Source: Alphaproteobacteria bacterium (lineage in GTDB: Bacteria; Pseudomonadota; Alphaproteobacteria; Rhodospirillales; WMHbin7). Taken from it: DNA of 64,000 nucleotides. Numbering within the stretch: position 1 is the stretch's first letter; every line of letters starts with the position of its first letter. The notes beneath the pieces are model-generated. The model saw nothing but the letters and a program-made list of their open reading frames with translations, did not search any database and had not been told where the DNA came from. Both the position numbers and the translations under genes were made by a program. Location of the stretch: contig JADGAX010000010.1 of assembly GCA_015231795.1 (NCBI GenBank), forward strand, positions 1 to 64,000, written 5' to 3'. Positions 8,162-17,505 of this stretch are shown here, one piece after another.

Positions 8162-8192
8162 ATAATAAGTATAACCCACAGTCTGAACGCAA
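8162..8192 (-). promoter_or_regulatory. candidate promoter for the CuA cupredoxin gene
   Basis: Reading the minus strand, TTGCGT (8192-8187) and TATTAT (8167-8162) resemble -35 and -10 boxes with a long 19-base spacer. Between here and the start codon lie two short hairpins (8110-8125 and 8128-8145) that would be in the 5' leader. The match is weak and unsupported by anything else. Confidence 0.25.
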
Positions 8193-8207
8193 GATGAATG
8201 ATCCGGC

Positions 8208-8975
8208 TTAGTGGCTGGGTATGCCTTTGCGAAATTCCGTGCTGAAATCGGCGGCGTATAGGCGGCTTTCGGTAAAGTCGTGGTTGCCCAGCACGCGCCC
8301 AACCAGCACCAGCGCGGTTTTGGCGATGCCCGCCTCTTTCATCTTGGCGCGGATGTCGGCTAGCGTGCCACGCACGATGGCTTGATCGGGCCAACTGGCG
8401 CGGTAAACCACCGCCACCGGGCAATCGGCGCCATAAAGCGGGGTCAGCGTTTCCACGACATGCGCCAGGTTGGCGGCCGACAGGTGCAAGGCCAGGGTGG
8501 CCCCGCTTTTGCCGAGAGTCGCCAAATCCTCGCCTTCGGGCATCGACGATGACTTGACCGCCGTGCGGGTGAGGATCACGGTCTGCGACACGTCGGGCAG
8601 CGTCAGTTCCATGTTCAGGGCGGCGGCGGCGGCGGCGAAGCTGGGCACGCCGGGCGTTACGTCATAAGGAATGCCCAGCGTATCCAGGCGGCGCATCTGT
8701 TCGGCGATGGCGCCGTAAAGCGACGGATCGCCCGAATGCACGCGCGCCACATCCTGCCCCTTGGCGTGGGCGGCTTGCATCTCGGCGATGGTCTCGTCCA
8801 GGTTCAGTTTGGCGCTGTCAATGACGCGGGCGTCCTTGGGGGCCTCGGCGACGACTTCGGCAGGCACCAGCGATCCGGCATACAAAACGACCTGACACTT
8901 GCGGATCAGATTCAAGCCGCGCACGGTGATCAGGTCGGGCGCGCCGGGGCCTGCGCCGATGAAATGAATGGTCAT
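8208..8975 (-). CDS. cobM: precorrin-4 C11-methyltransferase (CobM/CbiF)
   Basis: This 255-residue SAM-dependent methyltransferase has the tetrapyrrole methylase fold. It starts MTIHFIGAGPGAPDLITVRG and has VARVHSGDPSLYGAIAEQM, the CobM/CbiF form of the second SAM-binding loop, then VTPGVPSFAAAAAALNMELTLP. It adds the methyl group at C11. Its start overlaps the stop of the cbiG-cobJ fusion by four bases (ATGA), so it is the last gene of the minus-strand run cbiX-cobH-cobL-cobI-cbiG/cobJ-cobM. Confidence 0.95.
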   Translation of the reverse strand: MTIHFIGAGPGAPDLITVRGLNLIRKCQVVLYAGSLVPAEVVAEAPKDARVIDSAKLNLDETIAEMQAAHAKGQDVARVHSGDPSLYGAIAEQMRRLDTLGIPYDVTPGVPSFAAAAAALNMELTLPDVSQTVILTRTAVKSSSMPEGEDLATLGKSGATLALHLSAANLAHVVETLTPLYGADCPVAVVYRASWPDQAIVRGTLADIRAKMKEAGIAKTALVLVGRVLGNHDFTESRLYAADFSTEFRKGIPSH

Positions 8976-10786
8976 GCGCTGGCGTCCTTGCGATGCTTTC
9001 CGGCATAGCCCCTGGGCGTATAGACGCGCCTTTGGCCGCCATGCAAGACGATGCGGGTTTCAGAATTGCCGATCAGCACGATCGACAGCATGTCGGCCTT
9101 GTCGGGGCCTAACTCAGAAAGCGGGAAAATATCCAGCCGTTCGTCGTCGCGCCCCAGATTGCGCGCTACCATCACCGGCGTCGAGGCCGGTCGCTCCTTG
9201 AGCAGAATGTCCCTGGCCTCGACGATCTGTTCGCGCCGCTTCTTGGAAACGGGATTGTAAAGCGCCAGCGCGAAATCGCCCTCGGCTGCGGCCTTCAAGC
9301 GCTTGCGGATCGTCTCCATCGGCGTCAGCAGGTCGGACAGCGAGATCACGCAGAAATCATGGTTGAGCGGCGCGCCCGCCCTGGCCGCCGCCATCAGAAG
9401 GGCGCTTAAGCCCGGCACCACCTCGACGCCGATGCGTTGCCAGTCTTTGCGGGCTGCACCTTCCCGTTCGAGAAGCTCGAACGCCAAGGTCGCCAGGGCA
9501 TAGATGCCCGCATCGCCGGAACAAACCAGGGAAACGATGCGACCCTCGGCGGCCAGCTCGATGGCTTGGCGCACGCGGTCTTCCTCGGCGCCCATCGTGC
9601 CGTCATGCCTGCGCTGGTGCGGCGCGATCAAGTCTTGGATCAGGTCGAGATACAGGCCATAGCCGACCAGATCGGAAGACAGCGCCAGGGCGCGGCAGGC
9701 GTTGGGCGTGCGAAATTCGGCCGCTCCGGGACCGATGCCGACCACGAAGAGATGGCCTTGGGCCTTGCCAACTTGATTCGGCTGGATCGGGTGCGGCGAG
9801 CGGGCGACGGCGGCGGTGGCTTGGCTTGTTTTAGACTTGGGCACGATCAACTCCGATAAGGTTCCTGCGGCGGCCAGGGCGGCCCCTTCGGCCACGCCGT
9901 GACAGCCGGTTTCACGAAAAACCACGTCTGATGGATTTTCAAGGCGCGACGTTAGGGCGTCCAATTCCTGGGGCGAAAAAAAGCGCGCCGGAACGTTCAG
10001 GCTGCGGGCCAGCTCATGAACCGCGCGCTCGTCAGCTTTCAAATCCAGGCTGGCGACGCAGGCCACGGCATGTTCCGACAATCTTGCATCCGCCAACACT
10101 TGTTTGGCGTGCGACAGCAATGTCTCGGGGGCCAGATTTCGCTCGCAGCCCACGCCCAGGGCCAGAATGGGCGGGTGCAGAATCAGGTCGCGGCCCGGCT
10201 CGGCGACATGACGTTCGGTGACGCGCACGCATAAGTCGCCCTCGGGCGCGAATAGGTCACGATCAAGCCAGTCGGCCAACGATGCTGGGTCGTCAAGACG
10301 CACGGCTTGGCCCGCCAGCAGGGCAGCCGCGATGGCTTTGGCGGCTTCGGGGTTGGCCAGCTTCCAGCCGGGCGGCGGATCGTCGAGCGCCATGGCTAGG
10401 CGCGTATCGCTTGATGTGGTGATGGCGGCGTGAAGCTCTAGAATATCGGCGATCTTCAGGGCCAGCTTATTGGCGCCCGCATGGCCGCCCAGCAGCGGCA
10501 CGACGGAGGTCGCCGACACTGCGATCAGCGGCGGCTCGGCCCGCTTGTTCGAAAGAAACGGGGCAACGGCGCGAATCAAGATGCCGGACGCGCAGAATCC
10601 GACGATGGCGGCACCCGATTGGAACAACTGCGCCAGATGAGTCATGGCGTCAGAAAAGGCGACGTCGCAAACCGCAACGCGCTTGGCCAAGCCATGCAGC
10701 TCAGATTCGGGCAACAGGGCTTTCAGGCGGCCTGCTTGGGCAGCGCCCCGTTCGTCAAGAACGGCAAGAACGATCCGCTGTCTCAT
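8972..10786 (-). CDS. cobJ: CbiG-CobJ fusion: cobalt-precorrin-5A hydrolase / precorrin-3B C17-methyltransferase
   Basis: This 604-residue protein has two enzymes in one chain. Residues about 1-335 are CbiG: the N-terminal half contains VPLLGGHAGANKLALKIAD, and the C-terminal half LALGVGCERNLAPETL. CbiG opens the delta-lactone and releases acetaldehyde in the oxygen-independent ring contraction. After a Ser/Pro linker, residues about 355-604 are CobJ/CbiH: GHLFVVGIGPGAAEFRT, VSLVCSGDAGIYALATLAFE and VVPGLSALLMAAARAGAPLNHDF. CobJ methylates C17 and contracts the ring, so the fused activities are consecutive or nearly so. The start at 10786 overlaps the cobI stop; an upstream frame extension does not look coding. 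Confidence 0.93.
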   Translation of the reverse strand: MRQRIVLAVLDERGAAQAGRLKALLPESELHGLAKRVAVCDVAFSDAMTHLAQLFQSGAAIVGFCASGILIRAVAPFLSNKRAEPPLIAVSATSVVPLLGGHAGANKLALKIADILELHAAITTSSDTRLAMALDDPPPGWKLANPEAAKAIAAALLAGQAVRLDDPASLADWLDRDLFAPEGDLCVRVTERHVAEPGRDLILHPPILALGVGCERNLAPETLLSHAKQVLADARLSEHAVACVASLDLKADERAVHELARSLNVPARFFSPQELDALTSRLENPSDVVFRETGCHGVAEGAALAAAGTLSELIVPKSKTSQATAAVARSPHPIQPNQVGKAQGHLFVVGIGPGAAEFRTPNACRALALSSDLVGYGLYLDLIQDLIAPHQRRHDGTMGAEEDRVRQAIELAAEGRIVSLVCSGDAGIYALATLAFELLEREGAARKDWQRIGVEVVPGLSALLMAAARAGAPLNHDFCVISLSDLLTPMETIRKRLKAAAEGDFALALYNPVSKKRREQIVEARDILLKERPASTPVMVARNLGRDDERLDIFPLSELGPDKADMLSIVLIGNSETRIVLHGGQRRVYTPRGYAGKHRKDASA

Positions 10787-11466
10787 GAGCGAACCAGGAC
10801 CATGGCGAAATAGACGCCGCCCTTGGCGATGGCCTGATCCAGCGTCAGACATTGTTCTTGCGCTTGGCTGGCTCGCTCGACATAGCAGGCCTTGTCCAAT
10901 CGGTTCAGGCGCAACAGCACGCGGCGAATTTTATCAAGATGGCGTCCTACCTTGAACAGGCAGGCGGTTTGCGTGCCGGAGATCAGGCGTTCCAGCTCTT
11001 CCTCGCTGCGGCTGGCGGGAATCAGCAAGACGGCTTCGTCTTGCACGGCCAGCGGCATCAGGGCGGCGGCGGCGGACGCCATGGGTGATGAGATGCCGGG
11101 AACCACCTGCACCTCGAAGCGGTCGCCCAGTCGGTCCATCAAGTAAATGAAACTGCCGAACAGCAAAGGATCGCCCTCGCACAGCACGGCGACGTCGCGC
11201 CCTTCCTCGAGGTGCTTGGCGATCTCGACGGCGCCCGCGTCATAGGCGGCATTGGCGGAATCGCGATCCAGGCTCATTTCCATGCGAAGTGGTATTTCGA
11301 CGCGCCCAGTTGGGATCAGGTCGCCCACAATCGAGCGCGCCAATCCTTCGCCTTGCATCGGCGCAGGATAGGCGATGACGAGCGTTTCCTTCAAAAGGCG
11401 CGCCGCCTTCAGCGTGATCAGTTCGGGATCGCCCGGACCTACTCCGATTCCGATCAGTCTAGCCAC
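10783..11466 (-). CDS. cobI: precorrin-2 C20-methyltransferase (CobI/CbiL)
   Basis: This 227-residue tetrapyrrole methylase starts MARLIGIGVGPGDPELITLKAARLL. It keeps VAVLCEGDPLLFGSFIYLMDRL and VVPGISSPMASAAAALMPLA, the CobI/CbiL forms of the SAM loops. It methylates C20 of precorrin-2 (or cobalt-factor II). Because CbiX is encoded four genes upstream, the physiological substrate may be the cobalt-containing form; the sequence alone does not decide. It overlaps cobL by eight bases and the cbiG-cobJ fusion by four. Confidence 0.95.
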   Translation of the reverse strand: MARLIGIGVGPGDPELITLKAARLLKETLVIAYPAPMQGEGLARSIVGDLIPTGRVEIPLRMEMSLDRDSANAAYDAGAVEIAKHLEEGRDVAVLCEGDPLLFGSFIYLMDRLGDRFEVQVVPGISSPMASAAAALMPLAVQDEAVLLIPASRSEEELERLISGTQTACLFKVGRHLDKIRRVLLRLNRLDKACYVERASQAQEQCLTLDQAIAKGGVYFAMVLVRS

Positions 11467-12649
11467 GCTTCACCCCGCAATATTGCGTCACAGGTATGGC
11501 GGGTTTCCAAACCTTGAAGGCGCCGACGGATTCCAGATAGTCGATGGACAGGCGAACGAGATCGCCGCCTTGCTGGGCGTGCCAGGCAAAAAGATGGGCT
11601 TCGCCTTCCAGCGTCGCCGCATTGGCAACCAGCCGCCCGCCGGGCTTCAGCGCGTCCCAGGCGCTTTGCAGAACGCCGGGAACGGAAACGCCGCCGCCGA
11701 CGAAGACGGCATCCGGGGCTTCCTTTCGCCCCTTCAGAATGTCGGGCGCAGAACCGGTTGCGATTTCAAGCTGCGCAACACCCAAGGACAGCGCGTTGCG
11801 CCCGATGCGCCCGGCGCGCTCGGTGTTCTTCTCGAAGGCGACGGCGGCGCCAGATGGAGCGGCGCGCAGAAATTCGATGGCGATCGATCCGGCCCCGGCG
11901 CCGATATCCCACAGCAACTGTCCGGGCAGGGGGGCGAGTTGGGCCAGCGTGGCGGCGCGAATGTGCCGCTTGGTGATCTGGCCGTCATGTTCGAACATGT
12001 CGTCGGGCAGGCCGGGCGCTCGCGACGCCAGTCGCGCCCCGGGGCCAGCCACGCACTCGATGGCGATCACGTCAAGGCCAAGGCCCGGCTTGATCCCTTC
12101 GACGATTCTTTCCTTGGGGCCGCCCAGATAAGACAGCACGGCGATCCGGCTGTCTTGGAATCCGCAGCGGCGCAAAAGATCGCCGATTTTCAGGGGCGTG
12201 AATTCGTCATTGCCCAGGGCCAGAATTTTTTGGCCGGGAGCCAGATGCAGGACCAGATTTTCCAGGGGCCTGCCGTGAACGGTCAGGCAAAGCGTATCTT
12301 GCAAGGGCCAGCCCAGGCGGGCGGCGGCCAGGGAAAAGGCGCTGGGCGTCGGCACCACGAACAAACGCTCAGGCCCGAAACGCTTGGCAAGGGTGGCGCC
12401 CAATCCGAACCACATAGGATCGCCGCTGGCCAGCACCACCAAATCATGTTCGGCATGCGCTTCAATGGCCGCCACCGTTTCTTCCAGCGTCGTCCATTCG
12501 ATGCGCTTGGCAGGCCCCTCGGGAATCATGCTCAGATGGCGCCAGCCGCCCACGATGGTCTTGGCGTTTTCGATCAAGGCGCGCGCGGCGGGCTTCAAGC
12601 CCACCAATCCGGCCTCGCCGATGCCGACGACGGCGATGCGATCACTCAT
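11459..12649 (-). CDS. cobL: precorrin-6Y C5,15-methyltransferase / decarboxylase (CbiE-CbiT fusion)
   Basis: This 396-residue CobL is a fusion of CbiE and CbiT. The N-terminal CbiE half (about 1-200) begins RIAVVGIGEAGLVGLKPAAR and has LVVLASGDPMWFGLGATLAK. The C-terminal CbiT half (about 215-396) is a Rossmann methyltransferase with the SAM loop LLWDIGAGAGSIAIEFLRA and DAVFVGGGVSVPGVL. The enzyme methylates C5 and C15 and removes the C12 acetate carboxyl. It overlaps cobH by four bases and cobI by eight, so the six genes are tightly coupled. Confidence 0.95.
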   Translation of the reverse strand: MSDRIAVVGIGEAGLVGLKPAARALIENAKTIVGGWRHLSMIPEGPAKRIEWTTLEETVAAIEAHAEHDLVVLASGDPMWFGLGATLAKRFGPERLFVVPTPSAFSLAAARLGWPLQDTLCLTVHGRPLENLVLHLAPGQKILALGNDEFTPLKIGDLLRRCGFQDSRIAVLSYLGGPKERIVEGIKPGLGLDVIAIECVAGPGARLASRAPGLPDDMFEHDGQITKRHIRAATLAQLAPLPGQLLWDIGAGAGSIAIEFLRAAPSGAAVAFEKNTERAGRIGRNALSLGVAQLEIATGSAPDILKGRKEAPDAVFVGGGVSVPGVLQSAWDALKPGGRLVANAATLEGEAHLFAWHAQQGGDLVRLSIDYLESVGAFKVWKPAIPVTQYCGVKRG

Positions 12650-13269
12650 GCTCCCCCCTCGGGTCCCGATAGCGCATTCAAGGCCGCCGCCGCCATGGGG
12701 CTGCCGCCGCGCCGCCCCTTAAGCGTTGCGAAAGGCACGCCCAGATGATGGCGGATCAGCGCGTCTTTCGATTCGGCGGCTCCGATGAAACCCACCGGAA
12801 AACCCAGGATCAGGGCGGGGCGAAAACCCAGGCCTACCAGTTCCAGCAGGCGAAACAAGGCGGTGGGCGCATTGCCGATGACGCAGATGGCGCCATTCAG
12901 GCGTGGTTTCCAGAAATCGACCGCCGCCGCCGAGCGGGTGGTCTTCATCTGGCCAGCCAGTTCCTTCACGCCATCTTCATACAGGGTGCAGATCACGTCG
13001 TTGCCGGAAAGCCTGTTCTTGATGATGCCCGACATCACCATGGCGCAATCGGCGAAAATCGGAGCGCCCTGCGAAAGCGCTGATTTTCCGGCCTGCGCCG
13101 CATCGGGCGAAAAGGCGAAATCGGGTGCGATGTCCGGCGAGGCGGTGGCGTGCACGATGCGCAGCAAAATGGGCTGGATGTCTTCGGGAACGCCGCTCAA
13201 ATCCGTCTCGGCGCGAATCGCCTTGAAGGATTGCCGGTAGATTTCGGCCCCGTCCTTCACATAGTCCAT
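12646..13269 (-). CDS. cobH: precorrin-8X methylmutase (CobH/CbiC)
   Basis: This 207-residue enzyme moves the methyl group from C11 to C12, producing hydrogenobyrinic or cobyrinic acid. Family blocks are SPDAAQAGKSALSQGAPIFADCAMV, the catalytic-loop region (here VMSGIIKNRLSG), VDFWKPRLNGAICVIGNAPTALFRLL and the GFPVGFIGAAESKDAL segment. The length is normal. It starts on the base where the cbiX stop codon begins and overlaps cobL downstream by four bases. Confidence 0.95.
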   Translation of the reverse strand: MDYVKDGAEIYRQSFKAIRAETDLSGVPEDIQPILLRIVHATASPDIAPDFAFSPDAAQAGKSALSQGAPIFADCAMVMSGIIKNRLSGNDVICTLYEDGVKELAGQMKTTRSAAAVDFWKPRLNGAICVIGNAPTALFRLLELVGLGFRPALILGFPVGFIGAAESKDALIRHHLGVPFATLKGRRGGSPMAAAALNALSGPEGGA

Positions 13270-14297
13270 CAGCGCTTGCCGTGATGCGGGTTGAAATGCC
13301 CGTGCCCATGGTCGTGCCCATGGTCGTGCCCGTGATGCGGTTCGTGGGCGTGCCCTTTGTGATGGTGGCCATGCTCATGATCGTGGTCGTCATGATCGTG
13401 ATCGTGGTGACGATGTTCCTCGTCGGTGCCGATGCCGCGCACATGGTGGTGGTGCCCTGCCTGCTGCACGCCCTTGTCCTTTTCGTAGCCGATGATCTGC
13501 TCGCGGTATTTGCACAGTTGGCAGTTCATGGCGCCGATGCCCTTGTCGGTTTCGCGGATGCGTTCGATGAAGGCGTCGACGACCAGCGGGTGGTCGTCCA
13601 GGTAATGCGCTTTGATGAATTCGATCTGCGGGAACAAGGCCGCCACTTCCGCCGTCTGTTCGTAGATGCGCTTGACCAACACGCCGGTGAACAGGAAATA
13701 GGGAAATACCAGATAGCGGCGGAAACCCAGCTTGACGACGCGGTTCAAACAATCATCCACCCTGGGATGGGCGACGCCCGAAAAGGCCACCTCGGTCCAG
13801 CCGAATCCCATGCCCTCGCCCAGCATGCGGGCCACCTTGGCGACGTTGGAATTGGCGTCCGAATCGTTGGTGCCGCGCCCGACCACGACCAGACAGGTCT
13901 CGTCGCGCGGCACATCGTGATGGGCGTGCTGCTCGGCGGTGTGGATGCGTTCCTGGGCGGCTTTCAGCAAAAGAGGCGTAATCGCCAGTTCGCGACCCAT
14001 GACGATGGGGGTTTCGGGATGATCCGCCGCGAAGCTGTTAACTTCCCAGGGCAGGTCGTTCTTGACGTGGCCGGCGGCGAACAGCATGCCGGGAATGGCC
14101 AGGATGCGCTCGCACCCCTTTTCCAACAGCGATTCAAGGCCTTCGCGGATGATCGGTCGGGCGAACTCTAGATAGCTGCCCGCCACCTCATATTCGGGCA
14201 GGCGCGGCGCCAGCTTGGTCACCAGACGCTCGATTTCGTCGATGGCTTCCGGATCGCGGCTGCCATGGCCGCAAATCATGATACCGGTTCTTGCCAT
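13269..14297 (-). CDS. cbiX: sirohydrochlorin cobaltochelatase, long form with Fe-S motif and His-rich tail
   Basis: This 342-residue CbiX inserts cobalt into sirohydrochlorin, the committing step of the early-cobalt pathway. The N-terminal chelatase half has GIMICGHGSRDPEAIDEIE with the catalytic His, and MLFAAGHVKNDLPWE. The second half repeats the fold (VVVGRGTNDSDANSNV). At about residue 257 comes MNCQLCKYR, the M-x-C-x-x-C motif that binds a 4Fe-4S cluster in the Bacillus megaterium long form. The C terminus (about 279-342) is extremely histidine-rich (HDHDHDDHDHEHGHHHKGH) and should bind or store metal. It begins 30 bases from the divergent cbiB start. Confidence 0.95.
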   Translation of the reverse strand: MARTGIMICGHGSRDPEAIDEIERLVTKLAPRLPEYEVAGSYLEFARPIIREGLESLLEKGCERILAIPGMLFAAGHVKNDLPWEVNSFAADHPETPIVMGRELAITPLLLKAAQERIHTAEQHAHHDVPRDETCLVVVGRGTNDSDANSNVAKVARMLGEGMGFGWTEVAFSGVAHPRVDDCLNRVVKLGFRRYLVFPYFLFTGVLVKRIYEQTAEVAALFPQIEFIKAHYLDDHPLVVDAFIERIRETDKGIGAMNCQLCKYREQIIGYEKDKGVQQAGHHHHVRGIGTDEEHRHHDHDHDDHDHEHGHHHKGHAHEPHHGHDHGHDHGHGHFNPHHGKR

Positions 14298-14326
14298 ATC
14301 CGAAGTCCTTTCGCTATTTTACACAA

Positions 14327-15361
14327 ATGTTTTCACTGATCGCTTCCGGTCCCCATGCGGTGGACCCTTTGCTACTCATCCTGGCCGCGCTGGCGTTGGA
14401 CGCCCTGTTGGGCGACAGCCCGCTTGTCTTTCGCATTCTGCCCCATCCGGTCAAGATTGTCGGCAGTCTTGCCGGGTTTCTCGAGAAAAAACTGAACCGG
14501 CCGCGCCGCCATGCCATGGACCGGGCGTTCAGGGGCTTCGTTTTGCTGATGCTGATGGCGGGTCTGGCCCTGGCGGCGGGAATCGGGGTGGAGAAGGTCA
14601 AGCAGAGTTTTGCCTATGGCTGGGTGCTGGAACTGGCCCTGGCCTGGATGCTGATCGCCCAGCGGTCCTTGTTCGAGCATGTGCTGGCGGTTGGCCGCGC
14701 CTTGAAGGCCAAGGGGTTGGCGGGCGGGCGCGAAGCTGTGTCGCACATCGTGGGCCGCGACGTCAAGCAGCTGGACGAGCATGGGGTGGCGCGCGCCGCC
14801 GTGGAATCCTGCGCCGAGAATTTCGGCGACGGGGTGGTGGCGCCGGTTTTCTGGTATGTGCTGCTGGGCGTGCCGGGTCTGTTGCTGTACAAGACTGTCA
14901 ATACGCTGGACAGCATGATCGGCCACAAGACAGAACGTTACCGCGCCTTCGGCGTCACCTCGGCCAGGCTGGACGATCTGATGAATCTGATCCCAGCCAG
15001 GCTTTCCGGGCTGTTGTTCGTGCTGGCCGCCTTTTTCGTGCCCACGGCCAATCCATTCAAATCCTTTTGGGTGATGGTCCGCGACGCCAGGAAACACCGC
15101 TCGCCCAACGCCGGCTGGCCGGAAGGGGCGATGGCGGGGGCTTTGGGCTTGTCCTTGTCGGGACCTCGCCACTATCCGGAAGGTCCCAGCAACGAACCTT
15201 GGATCGGCAGGGAATTGCGCGCGCGGGCCACCCAGCAAGACATCCGCCGCTCGCTGTACATGTTGGCGGTCGGCTGTTTCCTGAATGCCGTGCTGGTGGG
15301 CGGCTTGTGGCTTTTGCTCAAGGGCGGGCAACTGAGCCTGACCTTTCCTTGGCCATTGTAA
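14327..15361 (+). CDS. cbiB: adenosylcobinamide-phosphate synthase (CbiB/CobD)
   Basis: This 344-residue membrane protein attaches the aminopropanol phosphate arm to adenosylcobyric acid. It has several membrane helices and the family blocks [82 protein letters not shown] and [22 protein letters not shown]. The ATG at 14327 was preferred; an earlier in-frame start at 14291 would overlap the divergent cbiX gene. Its 3' end overlaps the convergent cobQ gene by 44 bases. Confidence 0.93.
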   Translation: MFSLIASGPHAVDPLLLILAALALDALLGDSPLVFRILPHPVKIVGSLAGFLEKKLNRPRRHAMDRAFRGFVLLMLMAGLALAAGIGVEKVKQSFAYGWVLELALAWMLIAQRSLFEHVLAVGRALKAKGLAGGREAVSHIVGRDVKQLDEHGVARAAVESCAENFGDGVVAPVFWYVLLGVPGLLLYKTVNTLDSMIGHKTERYRAFGVTSARLDDLMNLIPARLSGLLFVLAAFFVPTANPFKSFWVMVRDARKHRSPNAGWPEGAMAGALGLSLSGPRHYPEGPSNEPWIGRELRARATQQDIRRSLYMLAVGCFLNAVLVGGLWLLLKGGQLSLTFPWPL

Positions 15362-16805
15362 GCAGCAGGTCCAGATCGAGATGGGCCGCCAGATGGAGGG
15401 CCAGCTTGTCGAGCGTGCTTTCGATCAGGACGGAATGATCGAGCGACGAGGACAGATTCAGGAAACGGCGTCTGAAGCCGTTGGCCTGGAACAAGCCATG
15501 CAGATAGCAGCCCATGACCAGCCCATCTTTCGAGACCGCGCCGTCGGGACCGTGGGGCAGGTCCAGCATGGGCCTGTCGCCGTCGGGACCATGGCTGCGT
15601 CCCATATGGATTTCATAACCGCTGACGATTTCATCATTGATCCGCGCCGTGCCCGTCACTTCGCGGGTGATCTTGTCTGGCGTCATTTCGGTGTCGATCT
15701 CAAGCAGGCCAAGGCCTGGCGTTTCGCCCGGCTCGCCCTCAAGCCCCAAGGGGTCGCAAACCTTGCGGCCCAGCATCTGATAGCCGCCGCACAGGCCCAG
15801 CACGGGTTTTTGGCGGCGCAAATGCGCCTTGATGTCGATATCCCAGCCCTGGTCGAACAGGAATGCCAGATCGGCCCTGGTGGCCTTCGAGCCGCCCAGC
15901 AAAATCCAGTCGGCGCTGGCCGGGATCGGTCCTCCTGGTTCGACGAAAATCAGCGAAACCTCCGGCTCGGCCAGCAGGGGATCGAAATCGTCGAAATTGG
16001 ATAAGCGGGGCAGTTTGGGCACCGCGATCACGATCTTGCCTTTTTGGTCTTTGCCGCCCAATTGATCCAGCCCCATGGCGTCCTCGGCGGGCAGGAATTT
16101 GGCCTGGGCAAACCAGGGGATCAGGCCCAGGGCTGGCCAGCCCGTCCGCTTGGCGATCTCGGCCATGCCGCTTTCGAACAATCTGGCGTCGCCCCTGAAC
16201 TTGTTGATCATGAAGCCTTTGACCAGAGCGCGCTCGGCATCGGACAGCAAGGCGTGCGTGCCCACGATCTGGGCGATCACGCCGCCCCGGTCGATATCGC
16301 CCGCCAGCAGCACCGGCACATTGGCGGCCAGGGCGAATCCCATATTGGCGATGTCGGCTTGGCGCAGATTGATTTCGGCGGCACTGCCCGCCCCTTCCAC
16401 CAGCACAAGGTCGGCCTGACGGCTCAACAGGTCGAAACTGTCCAGCACGCGGGGCAGCAGCTTGGGTTTCAGATCTTGATAATCCAAGGCCCCCGCATTG
16501 CCGATCACTTGCCCTTGCACCACCACCTGAGCGCCCACCTCGGTCTGCGGCTTCAGCAGCACGGGGTTCATGTGTTTCGAAGGCGCTACCCCCGCCGCCC
16601 TGGCTTGCAGGGCCTGCGCCCTGCCGATCTCGCCGCCATCGGAGGTGACGGCGGCGTTGTTCGACATGTTCTGCGGCTTGAAGGGCCGCACCCTAAGACC
16701 CCGATTGGCGAAAGCCCGGCACAACCCCGCCACCAGCAGCGACTTGCCGGTATCCGATCCGGTGCCTTGAATCATCAGGGCGGGGGTGGCGTTGGCCCGG
16801 CTCAT
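15318..16805 (-). CDS. cobQ: cobyric acid synthase (CobQ/CbiP)
   Basis: This 495-residue glutamine-dependent amidotransferase amidates positions b, d, e and g of adenosylcobyrinic acid diamide. The N-terminal dethiobiotin-synthase-like ATP domain starts [22 protein letters not shown] and has [17 protein letters not shown] and [10 protein letters not shown]. The C-terminal class I glutaminase-like domain (about 255-495) carries the nucleophile in [11 protein letters not shown] and a late His in GCYLHGLF. The partner CobB/CbiA is not seen in this window. The gene shares its start region with the cobO stop. Confidence 0.95.
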   Translation of the reverse strand: MSRANATPALMIQGTGSDTGKSLLVAGLCRAFANRGLRVRPFKPQNMSNNAAVTSDGGEIGRAQALQARAAGVAPSKHMNPVLLKPQTEVGAQVVVQGQVIGNAGALDYQDLKPKLLPRVLDSFDLLSRQADLVLVEGAGSAAEINLRQADIANMGFALAANVPVLLAGDIDRGGVIAQIVGTHALLSDAERALVKGFMINKFRGDARLFESGMAEIAKRTGWPALGLIPWFAQAKFLPAEDAMGLDQLGGKDQKGKIVIAVPKLPRLSNFDDFDPLLAEPEVSLIFVEPGGPIPASADWILLGGSKATRADLAFLFDQGWDIDIKAHLRRQKPVLGLCGGYQMLGRKVCDPLGLEGEPGETPGLGLLEIDTEMTPDKITREVTGTARINDEIVSGYEIHMGRSHGPDGDRPMLDLPHGPDGAVSKDGLVMGCYLHGLFQANGFRRRFLNLSSSLDHSVLIESTLDKLALHLAAHLDLDLLLTMAKERSGSVARP

Positions 16806-17416
16806 CAGAATTCGATGCCCGCCTGGGCCGCAACGCCTTGTTTGAACGGGTGCTTGACCAGCGTCATCTCGGTGACCAGATCGGCCATCTCGATCAGTTC
16901 GGGGGGTGCTCCGCGCCCCGTGATCACCACATGTTGCATGGGCGGGCGTTCGGCCAGGGCAGCCAGCACCTCCGCTACCGGCAAGGTGGCGTCGCGCAGC
17001 AGGATATTCAATTCGTCTAAAATAATCATACCGTAGTTTGAACTGGTTAGGTGCCGTTTGGCAACCGCCCAGGCGCTGGTCGCGGCTAACATATCCTTCT
17101 CGCGGTCCTGGGTTTCCCAGGTGAAACCCTCGCCCAGAGCCTGGATTTCAAGCTGGGGGGCGAAGCCCTTCAGGATGCGCCGCTCGGCCGTCTCGCGCTT
17201 GCCCTTGACGAATTGAATGATCGACACCCGCATGCCGTGGCCCAACGCCCGGATCGCCATGCCCAAGGCCGCCGTGGTCTTGCCCTTGCCGGGTCCGGTA
17301 TGAACGATGATCAGGCCTTTTTGCTCGGTCTTCTTTTCCATCATCTTGTCGCGGGCCGCCTTCTTGCGGGCCATACGCTCGTGATGGGAAAGGGGGGCTG
17401 CGTCGGGTTCGGTCAT
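16805..17416 (-). CDS. cobO: cob(I)yrinic acid a,c-diamide adenosyltransferase (CobO/BtuR)
   Basis: This 203-residue ATP-dependent adenosyltransferase of the CobA/CobO/BtuR type transfers the 5'-deoxyadenosyl group to Co(I) corrinoid. Visible motifs are the P-loop [40 protein letters not shown] and [24 protein letters not shown] basic N-terminal extension ([15 protein letters not shown]) is usual. It is read together with cobQ. Its upstream gap to the HEPN gene is 89 bases and carries their divergent promoters, but no clear box was seen. Confidence 0.95.
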   Translation of the reverse strand: MTEPDAAPLSHHERMARKKAARDKMMEKKTEQKGLIIVHTGPGKGKTTAALGMAIRALGHGMRVSIIQFVKGKRETAERRILKGFAPQLEIQALGEGFTWETQDREKDMLAATSAWAVAKRHLTSSNYGMIILDELNILLRDATLPVAEVLAALAERPPMQHVVITGRGAPPELIEMADLVTEMTLVKHPFKQGVAAQAGIEF

Positions 17417-17505
17417 GCGAGGCTCCTGAGGCGGGGGAGCAGTTTACAGCCAAGCTCCTGACCTGTCGCCCCCAAGCGCCCTTTCTTTCGGTCGAAACCG
17501 GACTT

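Noticed and set aside
11375-12748. Long plus-strand open frame antiparallel to cobL
   Set aside because: It mirrors cobL and cobH codons, has low-complexity Gly/Gln/Arg text and no family resemblance; a shadow of GC-rich third positions.
13281-14171. Plus-strand frame rich in Val/Met opposite cbiX
   Set aside because: Its N-terminal Met/Val runs are simply the complement of the histidine codons of the CbiX tail.
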